Source of the DNA: Pseudorhodobacter antarcticus
GTDB taxonomy: Bacteria; Pseudomonadota; Alphaproteobacteria; Rhodobacterales; Rhodobacteraceae
Direction: 5' to 3'
NCBI GenBank assembly: GCA_945897655.1
Contig: CAMDHB010000094.1
Coordinates: 1 to 10,189 of the forward strand
DNA: 10,189 nucleotides
The notes under the pieces are model-generated. The model was not told the DNA's origin. It did not search any database and saw only the letters and a list, made by a program, of their open reading frames with translations. Position numbers and translations under genes: made by a program. This document shows positions 1-6,959 of this stretch, one piece after another (the stretch's first letter is position 1; every line of letters starts with the position of its first letter).

Positions 1-23
1 AGCCCGATGCAGGCGACCCGTGC

Positions 24-716
24 TTAAACCACAGCGCCGAACAGATTGCCCACAAGGGCCGTCACCGCCATTGCAGCCGCGCCCCAGAACGTGACCCGCA
101 CAACGGCGGGTCTGATCGGCGCCCCGCCCGCCTTGGCACCCACGGCCCCCAGAACGGCCAGGAACACCAGGGACAGGACGGTCACCCAAAGGCTGATCCC
201 CTCGGTCGGGACCAGCGCCGCGGTTGCCATCGGCAGGGCCGCGCCGACGGTAAAGCTGGCCGCCGATGCCGCCGCCGCGGTCAGTGGCTGCGCCTCGGTA
301 TGCTCGGAAAACCCAAGTTCGTCGCGCAGATGGGCGGCCAGCGGGTCCTTGGCATGCAAAGCCGCTGCCACTTGCATGGCAAGGTCAGGATCCAGCCCGC
401 GCCTTTGGTAAATGCCGGCAAGGGCGCGCTTTTCCTCCTCGGGGTCGGCAGCGATTTCGGCACGTTCCCGTTCGGTATCGGCCCGCTCGGTATCGGCCTG
501 CGAGGAGACCGAGACATATTCCCCCGCTGCCATCGACAAGGCACCGGCAGCAAGGCCCGCCATGCCGGCCAGCAGAACACCCGATCTGTCCGCCGCCGCC
601 GCAACCCCGACGATCAACGCCGCCGTGGATACGATCCCGTCATTGGCCCCCAGAACGGCGGCCCGAAGCCACCCGACCCGGGCCACGAAATGCTCTTCAT
701 AATGATCGCGTTCCAT
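24..716 (-). CDS. VIT1/CCC1-family Fe2+/Mn2+ transporter
   Basis: This is a 230-residue integral membrane protein of the VIT1/CCC1 family. Members move Fe2+ or Mn2+ out of the cytoplasm, usually by proton antiport. Visible hallmarks are GANDGIVS at residues 23-30 at the start of TM1, GALSMAAGEYVSV at 58-70 at the end of TM2 (the Met and Glu are metal-pathway positions in the family), and a charged cytoplasmic segment at about 71-140 rich in Glu, Asp and His, as in the family's metal-binding domain. Three more hydrophobic segments follow (about 146-170, 174-197, 204-229), giving five TMs. The ATG is preceded by AGGAG at about 7 bp, which fixes the start. The segment upstream, up to the rpmG terminator, contains no gene. 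I found only a weak promoter-like pair there (TTACCG, 18 bp, TAACAT), so its regulation is unclear. The metal specificity cannot be read from the sequence. Confidence 0.93.
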   Translation of the reverse strand: MERDHYEEHFVARVGWLRAAVLGANDGIVSTAALIVGVAAAADRSGVLLAGMAGLAAGALSMAAGEYVSVSSQADTERADTERERAEIAADPEEEKRALAGIYQRRGLDPDLAMQVAAALHAKDPLAAHLRDELGFSEHTEAQPLTAAAASAASFTVGAALPMATAALVPTEGISLWVTVLSLVFLAVLGAVGAKAGGAPIRPAVVRVTFWGAAAMAVTALVGNLFGAVV

Positions 717-950
717 TTGGCGCTCCTATCCCTTGCTCAACCCCAACGCCGCACGCGGTCCAGCAGGTCCCTATCGCGGTAACCGTCGCGGATGTTACCC
801 AAGCCCGGACCTTAGCGGTAAATCACCATAGGACGCTCACCTGGGTTGGTGGTGGGGGTCGCGCCAAACAAAATCGCAGTGGCAGAATCTTGTCAGGACA
901 CACCAATGCCCTGAGGTCGCCCCTCCGCTCACGGGGTACCGGCAAAAACC

Positions 951-976
951 AAAAAGCCGCACGTTATGGGTGCGGC
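951..976 (-). terminator. Intrinsic terminator of rpmG
   Basis: Read on the minus strand, a perfect 7-bp GC-rich stem (GCCGCAC pairing with GTGCGGC, arms 970-976 and 956-962) encloses a 7-nt loop and runs straight into five T residues (951-955). It begins 27 bp after the rpmG stop codon. This classical Rho-independent structure should separate rpmG from the VIT gene. Confidence 0.9.
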
Positions 977-1003
977 CTTGGGTAGCGTCGCGGTTGGCAG
1001 ATC

Positions 1004-1171
1004 TTACTTGATCTTGCCTTCCTTGTACTGAACATGCTCGCGCTTGACGGGGTCATACTTGTTGACCGTCATCTTCTCGGTCATCGTGCGGGCGTTCTTT
1101 TTGGTCACATAGAAGTGCCCGGTGCCAGCCGTCGAGTTCAGACGGATCTTGATCGTCGCCGGTTTGGCCAT
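1004..1171 (-). CDS. rpmG: 50S ribosomal protein L33
   Basis: The gene encodes 55 residues, the usual length for L33, starting MAKPATIKIRLNSTAGTGHF and ending KYDPVKREHVQYKEGKIK. L33 is a small basic protein of the large ribosomal subunit near the E site. The protein has no cysteines, so it is the zinc-independent (C-minus) form that lacks the CxxC ribbon pairs. GGAGAG lies about 8 bp before the ATG. The gene appears monocistronic, with a promoter-like element at 1229-1256 and a strong terminator at 951-976. Confidence 0.97.
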   Translation of the reverse strand: MAKPATIKIRLNSTAGTGHFYVTKKNARTMTEKMTVNKYDPVKREHVQYKEGKIK

Positions 1172-1228
1172 GGTCGTCTCTCCTGCAGCGGGGCCGCACC
1201 GCGCCCCCGTGAAATCCTTGAAGCCCGC

Positions 1229-1256
1229 CTTTTACGCATGGCCACGGCAGAGTCAA
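1229..1256 (-). promoter_or_regulatory. Predicted sigma-70 promoter of rpmG
   Basis: On the minus strand TTGACT (1251-1256) is separated by 16 bp from TAAAAG (1229-1234), placing a start of transcription about 50 nt before the rpmG ATG. The -35 matches consensus at 5 of 6 positions and the -10 at 4 of 6. It lies just beyond the stop codon of the small gene at 1274-1546, so rpmG can be transcribed independently of it. Confidence 0.6.
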
Positions 1257-1273
1257 CCGCAAACCGCGCGAAA

Positions 1274-1546
1274 TCAGACCCGCGTGACCACGATCACGGT
1301 TGATGGATCGTCGGTGTCGCCGGTTCGGTCCAGAACATCGCTCACCCGCCCCGGATCGACCAAGGTATCGGTCAGAATCTTGATGACCGCCTCACGCGTC
1401 GCCCCAAACGGGTCCAACATAGTGCTGGGCTTGGGCAGACGCCCGGCTGTCTGGTCGATCAGCAGATGGCCACCCGGTTTCAGACGCTTAGCCCAGGCCG
1501 CCCTGCGCGCTGCCTTGTCCCGCGTGCTGTCATGGTCTTCGGCCAT
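1274..1546 (-). CDS. Small hypothetical protein (90 aa)
   Basis: I do not recognise this product. From the ATG at 1546 it would be 90 residues. The N-terminus is charged (MAEDHDSTRDKAARRAAWAK), the middle reads LKPGGHLLIDQTAGRLPKPS, and the rest is mixed alpha/beta-looking and ends in a hydrophobic strand, STVIVVTRV. There is no signal peptide, membrane segment or cysteine motif. A TTG 14 codons upstream (1588) is in frame, but ATG is preferred; neither has a convincing Shine-Dalgarno sequence. It lies 76 bp downstream of rnpB in the same direction and may be expressed by read-through from it, as no good separate promoter is visible. It counts as coding because it fills the rnpB-rpmG gap with ordinary residue composition and no better ORF competes. 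It could still be spurious. Confidence 0.55.
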   Translation of the reverse strand: MAEDHDSTRDKAARRAAWAKRLKPGGHLLIDQTAGRLPKPSTMLDPFGATREAVIKILTDTLVDPGRVSDVLDRTGDTDDPSTVIVVTRV

Positions 1547-1622
1547 GACGTCCGCGCAACCGCCATGGTGGGCAGACGCAAACCGCAAATCCCGTCAACT
1601 TACCAAAGGCCAGGGCCCAAAA

Positions 1623-2048
1623 CGCGCGGATGGCCTGTAAGCCGGATTCTGTCCCAGGGTTTCCCCCTTGGATGATCATTCCTCTGCCGCACCTGTTACC
1701 AGGGCGGTCAAGCTGCCAACCCGGACCTCTGGGCTGAAGCGTCCCTGTGGCGGTTTCCGCAAGCGGACCGGTCCCACGCAAGGTCCCTATTCGGCATTGC
1801 TCCGGGTGGGGCTTGCCATACCGTCCCGGTTGCCCGGTCCGTGGTGGGCTCTTACCCCACCGTTTCACCATCACCACGGATCCGCTTTGGGAAACCCCTT
1901 GGCACCGTGGCAGTCTCTTCTCTGTGGCGCTTTCCCTGGGGTTGCCCCCGCCGGGCATTATCCGGCACCCTTGCTTCATGGAGTCCGGACTTTCCTCGGG
2001 GCCCCCGCCTTTCGGCAAGACCCCCGCGATCACCCAGCCATCCGCGCA
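1623..2048 (-). ncRNA. rnpB: RNase P RNA, bacterial type A
   Basis: This is the catalytic RNA of RNase P, which removes 5' leaders from tRNA precursors. The two universally conserved core strands are present: GAGGAAAGTCCGGACTCC near the 5' end (complement of 1980-1997) and ACAGAATCCGGCTTACA near the 3' end (complement of 1636-1652). Together they form the P4 region. Helix P1 closes the molecule with an 11-bp perfect pairing between 2037-2047 and 1624-1634, which sets the ends to within a base or two and gives about 426 nt, a normal size for alphaproteobacteria. ORFs of up to 167 codons through this region are by-products of the structured GC-rich RNA. A promoter lies immediately upstream. Confidence 0.96.
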
Positions 2049-2054
2049 AGGGGC

Positions 2055-2083
2055 GGGTTACCCCGGTAGCGCCGTCACGTCAA
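2055..2083 (-). promoter_or_regulatory. Predicted sigma-70 promoter of rnpB
   Basis: On the minus strand TTGACG (2078-2083), a 17-bp spacer and TAACCC (2055-2060) are followed 7 bp later by the first base of the P1 helix of RNase P RNA. Spacing and position are textbook. It implies that transcription starts essentially at the mature 5' end. It lies in the 62-bp gap after the stop codon of the membrane protein gene. Confidence 0.8.
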
Positions 2084-2110
2084 CCGCGCGCTGCAGCTTG
2101 CCCATCTTCC

Positions 2111-2863
2111 TTATCCTGCCACAGGGTCAAAGTGGATACCGGGATGCCCCAGCACCACAGTAATCCCATAGACTATCGGCACGATTAGCGGCATCGCCAA
2201 CCCGAAGATGGCAAAGGGCAGCACCATATGCCCAAGCCACCCCACCGGCCGCGCGCCACGATCCTGGGGCAGGCAATACACCGGCAACCACACCATCAGC
2301 CCATAGACAAAGGCCCACATCGGAAATCCCGTCACAACGCCGGGGTTTCCGGCAAAGATCGCTTCAGCCAGAGTCCCCACGATGCCAAAGCTCAGGAACA
2401 CCGCAAAGGGGCTGAAACTCCACCGCCCCAGAATCCAGGCCAGCACGATGAAATAGGGGATGAACACCACGACCGAGTGAAACAGGATCACATCGAGATA
2501 GTTGGTCGATGCGGTGATATAGGCCTCGCCCACCTCGGCCCCGAAAAGCGGGGCAAGGTTGGTCATGGTGACCGTCACAGCCTCTTCCAGACAGGCCAGA
2601 AGGATGCAAAACAGCACGAACCCCAGTCGCCAGTTCAGACCCAAAGCCAGAACCCGCGCCCTGATCCGGTCGCGGTACAGGTACATCAGCCCGCCGCAAA
2701 GCCATATCCAGATCACGATCAGCCCGGTGGCCATTCGGGCAATCCCAAGGGCGCGGCGCTGTTCCACCCCCTGGGGCGCGTCAAGGCCCACCAGATGCAG
2801 CATCCCGCAAAACAGCGCTGACAGCAGCAGCAGCGCCAACACGACCCAGCGCTGCACCCTCAC
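2111..2863 (-). CDS. Unrecognised polytopic membrane protein
   Basis: I do not recognise the family of this 250-residue protein. About seven hydrophobic segments are visible (roughly 6-26, 42-63, 79-100, 122-147, 150-170, 176-198, 209-238). Polar residues lie inside or beside the helices: E93-E94 in ACLEEAVTVTMTN, N121 and D124, H129 in ILFHSVVVF, E167 in GTLAEAIFAGNPG, and H212. An intramembrane acid/His set suggests a transporter or membrane enzyme, but the pattern does not match the CPBP protease motifs, so no function is assigned. The start is GTG, and its GTGA overlaps the stop codon of the RTX gene upstream, indicating translational coupling and membership of the same operon. No obvious intrinsic terminator follows before the rnpB promoter. 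Confidence 0.88.
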   Translation of the reverse strand: MRVQRWVVLALLLLSALFCGMLHLVGLDAPQGVEQRRALGIARMATGLIVIWIWLCGGLMYLYRDRIRARVLALGLNWRLGFVLFCILLACLEEAVTVTMTNLAPLFGAEVGEAYITASTNYLDVILFHSVVVFIPYFIVLAWILGRWSFSPFAVFLSFGIVGTLAEAIFAGNPGVVTGFPMWAFVYGLMVWLPVYCLPQDRGARPVGWLGHMVLPFAIFGLAMPLIVPIVYGITVVLGHPGIHFDPVAG

Positions 2864-3735
2864 AGAACAAATGCCGTGGCGTCCAGCCCCGTGACCCCCT
2901 GCAGGGTCAGCACGAAATCTGCCGAACCGTCACCATCCACATCGGCCTGAACCTGCGTGCCACCGACGCCTTCCTCCAGCCGCAATTCGCCCTTGGTGTT
3001 GCTGAACGCACCAGTGATGAAGGTGAAGGCATCAAGCCCTTTATTGCCGACCTTGGCGTCGATACTTGAAAGGTCGATCACATCCTTTTGCACCATGCTG
3101 AAGTCGGTGACGGTGTCGCCGCTGGCGAGGACCGCGTTGCGACCGGCAAAGATGAAGGCGTCGGCCCCCAAGCCGCCCGTCAGACGGTCTTGCCCGCCCT
3201 GCCCCACCAGACGGTCAGTGCCATCGCCGCCAGACAACCTGTCACGCCCGCCGCCGCCCAACAGCAGGTCCGCCGCCTTGCCGCCGGACAGCACATCGGC
3301 CCCATCACTGCCCGCCAGAGAATCACGAAAGTCGGTGCCTGTCACCACATCCCGCCCGACACCGCCCAGATATTGCAGGTTCAGATCGACACCTTCCAAG
3401 ATCTGTTCCATCTGGTTGCGCATGACCGCGCCAAAGGTTGCCTCGGTCTGGTTGCGCAGGACGAACTGGATGCCGCTCCAATTCAGATCGAACAGTTCAT
3501 GCCCCGAAAGGTCGGTCAGGCTGTATCCCGTGACGGCAAAATCGGTGGGCAGGAGTGACCCTGCAGCGCCCTGCATCCGCAGCACATCCGCAGAACTGTT
3601 GCTGAAGGCGACGCTCTTGTCGCCAATCGTGGCCTGCCAGGTGGCGTTGTCCAGAATGCCCAGGATGATCTGTTGAAAATCGACGTCATGGGTCGCATCA
3701 GACCCGGAATGGATGACTATGGTTGCTGCTGGCAT
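2860..3735 (-). CDS. RTX calcium-binding protein, serralysin-like C-terminus
   Basis: This 291-residue protein carries hemolysin-type nonapeptide repeats at about 125-192 (GSDGADVLSGG, GGGGRDRLSGGDGTDRL, GGQDRLTGGLGADAF) that bind Ca2+ as a beta-roll. They are followed by a domain resembling the C-terminal domain of M10 serralysins (about 185-291; GADAFIF, DTVTDFSMVQKDVIDLS). A DVDGDG loop sits at 265-270, and the C-terminus ends DATAFVL. There is no Sec signal peptide. These are features of type I secretion substrates with an uncleaved C-terminal signal, so export is inferred; no exporter genes are in the window. Residues 1-124 contain no zinc-protease HExxH motif and no domain I can name. 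GGGGAA lies before the ATG, 37 bp after the amidase gene. The stop codon overlaps the GTG of the membrane protein gene. Confidence 0.92.
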   Translation of the reverse strand: MPAATIVIHSGSDATHDVDFQQIILGILDNATWQATIGDKSVAFSNSSADVLRMQGAAGSLLPTDFAVTGYSLTDLSGHELFDLNWSGIQFVLRNQTEATFGAVMRNQMEQILEGVDLNLQYLGGVGRDVVTGTDFRDSLAGSDGADVLSGGKAADLLLGGGGRDRLSGGDGTDRLVGQGGQDRLTGGLGADAFIFAGRNAVLASGDTVTDFSMVQKDVIDLSSIDAKVGNKGLDAFTFITGAFSNTKGELRLEEGVGGTQVQADVDGDGSADFVLTLQGVTGLDATAFVL

Positions 3736-3772
3736 GAAATTCCCCGCTAAAATCGTACAGGTCCACGCTCTG

Positions 3773-4426
3773 TCAGGCCGCCCCTTGTGTCAAGCATGAC
3801 GCCAAGCCTGCCGCTATGGCCCGGTCGGCATCGTCCAGCGGACCGCGCGCCCAGGGCCGGAACCGCAGGCGGAATGCGGCCAGCAGGTCCGCCTCGGGCA
3901 CAGCCGGATAGCCAAAGGCGCTGAGGTCGGCTGCGAAATCGTCGGGGCGCCCGGGTTCGGGCCACACCGCCAACCCCTGCAACGCCAGCCTGCGCCAGTC
4001 AAACCGCCGCCCCGGGTCGCCCTTGCGGCTGGGGGCCATGTCGGAATGGGCAATCACCGCCCGTGCCGGGATATGCCAACGCGCCATCACACCGCGCAAC
4101 AGCGCCTCCAACGCCACCATCTGCGCCTCGGGGAACGGGCGATCGCCGGGGTTGGCGAGTTCGATGCCGATGGAGCGGGAGTTGACATCGCCCTGCCCCA
4201 GCCATTCGCCCGCGCCCGCATGCCAGGCGCGCAACGCCTCTGGTACCAGCGCCTCAACCTCACCCCCCTCAGAGATCAGCCAATGGCACGACACCTCGGC
4301 CACGGGGTCGCACAGCCGCGCCCGCGCCTCGGCGCAGGTGGCCATGCCGGTATAGTGGATCACAATCAGCGAAGGCTGCACCCCGCCCCGTCGCGGCCCA
4401 TGATTGGGCGACGGGGCAGCGGTCAT
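3773..4426 (-). CDS. N-acetylmuramoyl-L-alanine amidase, AmiD/AmpD type
   Basis: This Amidase_2-family zinc enzyme cleaves the bond between N-acetylmuramic acid and L-alanine of (anhydro)muropeptides. From the ATG at 4426 it has 217 residues. Expected zinc ligands are H24 (VIHYTGM), H127 (IAHSDMAPSRKGDPG) and D137. Catalytic residues equivalent to AmpD E116 and K162 are E89 (IGIELANPG) and K135. A C-terminal extension (about 155-210, with LSAFGYP and AAFRLRFRPWARG) resembles the peptidoglycan-binding domain that E. coli AmiD carries and AmpD lacks. No signal peptide or lipobox is visible, so the product may be cytoplasmic and used in wall recycling, unlike AmiD. The ATG is chosen because ATGA overlaps the stop codon of the upstream lipoprotein gene; the longer frame (to 4459) would need a larger overlap. 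Confidence 0.93.
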   Translation of the reverse strand: MTAAPSPNHGPRRGGVQPSLIVIHYTGMATCAEARARLCDPVAEVSCHWLISEGGEVEALVPEALRAWHAGAGEWLGQGDVNSRSIGIELANPGDRPFPEAQMVALEALLRGVMARWHIPARAVIAHSDMAPSRKGDPGRRFDWRRLALQGLAVWPEPGRPDDFAADLSAFGYPAVPEADLLAAFRLRFRPWARGPLDDADRAIAAGLASCLTQGAA

Positions 4427-5133
4427 TGCAGGGCGGCGCGGAAGGGACGCGGGTCCCAATCACAGGCAAAGCCGTCGCCATCGGGGTCCAGCCCCTTGCG
4501 GTCAGACTGCGGCCCGCCACCCGCGAGGAACGCCTCTTGCGCCAGATCGGGCGAGGTGAACTTGCTGCAGGCCACCCGGACGTTCACCAGATAGATCCTC
4601 GGGCGATCATACAGCGGCACGCCTACCGGATTGTTGGTGGCAATCGCATATTCGGCCAGGTTCGGCCCCACATCACCCGGACGTACCGGCAGGGCACCGG
4701 GCTGGATCACGACATATTGCGAGCGGTTCGCCTCGATCCTTGCCATGTCACTGGCAATCGTCTCGCGGGTGCTGACAGCGGAAAAGTCCTGCTCATCCGA
4801 TACGCCTGCGGTCACAAAACCCATCTCGGCTGTGGTTTCCTCGATGCCCGCGGGCGCATTGCCCCGCTCACGGTCCCCACCCAGGTCCATCGGGTCCAGT
4901 GGAGGGGCGGTGAAACCTGTTCCTGTGCCCGCCTCAGCCTCGGCAATCGCCGAGGCCGCGATGTCGGTTGAAAACGCAACAGGTGGCAAGGCGGCGGCGG
5001 GGGCCGGGTTGGCCTCGCGTTCGCGCAGATAGCTGTTGTAGTCGCTGAAGCCGGGCCCCGAGTCGGGCACCCGTGGCTGACAGGCCGCCACACCGCACAG
5101 CACCGCCACACCCAAGACCACACGCTTCATCAT
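4423..5133 (-). CDS. Lipoprotein with Excalibur-like calcium-binding motif
   Basis: This 236-residue protein begins with a lipoprotein signal peptide: basic MMKR, a hydrophobic stretch, and lipobox VAAC with lipidated Cys18, so it is probably membrane-anchored in the periplasm. A long Ala/Pro/Glu-rich, probably disordered region follows (about 20-130). Residues 140-188 look folded (YVVIQPGALPVRPGDVG, YDRPRIYLVNVRV). The C-terminal 40 residues hold a first cysteine (C189 in ACSKF) and the DPDGDGFACDWDP motif (D216, D218, D220, C224). This matches the DxDxDGxxC pattern of Excalibur domains, which are proposed extracellular calcium-binding modules with a cysteine pair. It starts 35 bp after gatA, with GGGG before tandem ATGs (5133 and 5130; the true start could be either). 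Its role is unknown; coupling to the amidase gene suggests cell-wall function. Confidence 0.9.
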   Translation of the reverse strand: MMKRVVLGVAVLCGVAACQPRVPDSGPGFSDYNSYLREREANPAPAAALPPVAFSTDIAASAIAEAEAGTGTGFTAPPLDPMDLGGDRERGNAPAGIEETTAEMGFVTAGVSDEQDFSAVSTRETIASDMARIEANRSQYVVIQPGALPVRPGDVGPNLAEYAIATNNPVGVPLYDRPRIYLVNVRVACSKFTSPDLAQEAFLAGGGPQSDRKGLDPDGDGFACDWDPRPFRAALQ

Positions 5134-5168
5134 CTACCCCAAACCCGTTTCTGCCGCTGGCCGGGCCA

Positions 5169-6647
5169 TTACCACCATTTTTTCGCCTTGGCCACAAAGC
5201 CCGCTGCCTGTTCCAGGACATAAGCGTGATTGAGCAGATCGCCCTCTTCCCAAGGCCGCCCGATCAGTTGCAGACCCAAGGGCAACCCCTTGCTGTCCAG
5301 CCCCACCGGAACCGAAACACCCGGCAGGCCCGCCAGATTGACGGTCACGGTGAACACGTCATTCAGATACATCTGAATGGGGTCGGCATCCGCCAGCTCG
5401 CCCAGCCCAAAGGCGCTGGAGGGGGTGGCAGGCGTCAGGATCGCGTCGATGCCGCCCTCAAAGGCCAGTTCAAAGTCGCGCTTGATCAGTGCCCGCACCC
5501 GCCGCGCGCGGTTGTAATAGGCGTCATAGAACCCGGCGGACAGCACATAGGTGCCCACCATGATCCGGCGCTGCACTTCGGGGCCAAACCCCTCGGACCG
5601 GGTCTTTTCGTACATTTCGGTGATGCCATCGCCCGCCGACAGTTTGGCCCGGTGGCCATACCGCACCCCGTCATAGCGGGCGAGGTTCGAGGACGCCTCG
5701 GCCGGGGCGATGACGTAATAGGCGGGAAGGGCGTATTTCGTATGCGGCAGGGTGATATCGACAATCTCAGCCCCCGCATCCTTCAGCATCGCCACGCCCG
5801 ATTGCCACAGGGCATCAATCTCGGCTGGCATGCCGTCCATGCGGTATTCGCGCGGAATGCCGATGCGCTTGCCGCGGATATCGCCAGTCAGGGCCGCTTC
5901 GAAATCGGGCACGGCAAGATCGGCGCTGGTGGAATCCATCGGGTCATGCCCCGACATCGCGCCCAGCATGATGGCGGCATCGCGGACCGATTTGGTCATC
6001 GGCCCCGCCTGATCCAGCGACGAGGCAAATGCCACGATGCCCCAGCGGCTGACGCGGCCATAGGTCGGCTTGATGCCCACGATCCCGGTGAAGGCCGCAG
6101 GCTGGCGGATGGACCCGCCGGTATCGGTGCCCGTGGCTGCAAGGCACATATCCGCAGCAACCGCCGCCGCCGACCCGCCCGATGATCCGCCCGGGGTCAG
6201 ATTGCGGTCATCCACCTTCCACGGGTTGATGACATTGCCATAGCATGAGGTTTCATTGCTGGACCCCATGGCAAATTCGTCCATGTTCAGCTTGCCCAGC
6301 ATCACGGCGCCTGCGCCGAACAGCTTGGCCGTAACCGTGCTTTCATACTCGGGCTTGAAACCTGCCAGAATGTTGGACGCGGCCTGCGAGGGCACGCCTT
6401 TGGTGCAGAACAGGTCCTTGATCCCAAGCGGTATGCCGCACATCGCAGGCGCATCACCTGCAGCAATGCGGGCATCGGCGGCGCGGGCCTGATCCAGCGC
6501 GATATCGGGGGTCTTGTGGACAAAGGCGTTCAGATCGTCGCCCGCATCCATGGCCACCATGCAGGACATGGTCAGATCGACGGCGGAAAGCTCGCCCCTG
6601 CGCAGCGCGTCGCGGGCGGCGGCGATGGTCAGTTCATTGGCGTTCAT
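5169..6647 (-). CDS. gatA: Asp-tRNA(Asn)/Glu-tRNA(Gln) amidotransferase subunit A
   Basis: GatA is the glutaminase subunit of the GatCAB complex. It releases ammonia from glutamine, which GatB uses to convert Glu-tRNA(Gln), and in many bacteria Asp-tRNA(Asn), to the correctly amidated forms. At 492 residues it has the usual length. The amidase-signature Ser-cisSer-Lys triad is intact: K77 (GIPLGIKDLF), cis-S155 (TPGGSSGGSAA) and nucleophile S179 (TGTDTGGSIRQPAAF). The start ATG overlaps the gatC stop as ATGA, so C and A are translationally coupled and should be made in equal amounts. gatB is not in this window, implying it lies elsewhere on the chromosome. Confidence 0.98.
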   Translation of the reverse strand: MNANELTIAAARDALRRGELSAVDLTMSCMVAMDAGDDLNAFVHKTPDIALDQARAADARIAAGDAPAMCGIPLGIKDLFCTKGVPSQAASNILAGFKPEYESTVTAKLFGAGAVMLGKLNMDEFAMGSSNETSCYGNVINPWKVDDRNLTPGGSSGGSAAAVAADMCLAATGTDTGGSIRQPAAFTGIVGIKPTYGRVSRWGIVAFASSLDQAGPMTKSVRDAAIMLGAMSGHDPMDSTSADLAVPDFEAALTGDIRGKRIGIPREYRMDGMPAEIDALWQSGVAMLKDAGAEIVDITLPHTKYALPAYYVIAPAEASSNLARYDGVRYGHRAKLSAGDGITEMYEKTRSEGFGPEVQRRIMVGTYVLSAGFYDAYYNRARRVRALIKRDFELAFEGGIDAILTPATPSSAFGLGELADADPIQMYLNDVFTVTVNLAGLPGVSVPVGLDSKGLPLGLQLIGRPWEEGDLLNHAYVLEQAAGFVAKAKKWW

Positions 6648-6931
6648 TCCACCACCTTCGGCACAGCAAAGAACCCTTCACGGGCATCGGGTGCGTTTTT
6701 CAGAACCTGCGCCTGAATGTTGCCATCGGTCACCACATCGGCCCGGCGTTTCAGACGCATGGGCGTCACCGACACCATCGGTTCGATCCCGGTCACATCC
6801 ACCTCGTTCAACTGCTCCATAAAGCCCAGGATGCCCGAAAGCTGTTCGGCGAGTTTGGGCAAATGCGCCTCGTCCACCCGGATTCGGGCAAGCTTGGCCA
6901 CCTTGCGGGCGGTGTCGGTGTCGATGGACAT
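6644..6931 (-). CDS. gatC: Asp-tRNA(Asn)/Glu-tRNA(Gln) amidotransferase subunit C
   Basis: GatC is the small belt-like subunit that wraps GatA and GatB together in the GatCAB complex. The product is 95 residues, the normal size, beginning MSIDTDTARKVAKLARI and containing the family's typical LSGILGFMEQLNEVD helix and the ATP-independent core pattern GIEPMVSVTPMRLKRRAD. GGAG lies 8-9 bp before the ATG at 6931. An in-frame extension to 6985 would run into the end of the ceramidase-like gene and lacks family similarity, so it is rejected. The start lies 28 bp after the upstream gene, so co-transcription is likely. Confidence 0.97.
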   Translation of the reverse strand: MSIDTDTARKVAKLARIRVDEAHLPKLAEQLSGILGFMEQLNEVDVTGIEPMVSVTPMRLKRRADVVTDGNIQAQVLKNAPDAREGFFAVPKVVE

Positions 6932-6959
6932 GGGGTTTCTCCGAAAATCTGCCCCCCGT

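Noticed and set aside
266..985. 239-codon plus-strand ORF antisense to the VIT gene
   Set aside because: It is Pro/Arg-rich, runs through the rpmG terminator, and lies opposite a clear membrane transporter gene.
1530..2033. 167-codon minus-strand ORF and several plus-strand ORFs over 1668-2188
   Set aside because: They cover RNase P RNA, whose conserved core sequences and P1 pairing are clear. Open frames in such a GC-rich RNA are expected by chance.
3130..3350. Possible DNA repeat array or CRISPR-like periodicity
   Set aside because: The periodicity is about 27 bp and in frame. It encodes nine-residue RTX units, not separate repeats with spacers.
2957..3676. Plus-strand ORFs antisense to the RTX gene
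   Set aside because: Their repeated look is only the complement of the RTX glycine/aspartate repeats.
5073..6185. 370-codon plus-strand ORF antisense to gatA
   Set aside because: gatA is unmistakable with its full catalytic triad. The antisense frame is His/Arg/Gly-rich, lacks a ribosome-binding site and is the usual by-product of GC-rich third codon positions.
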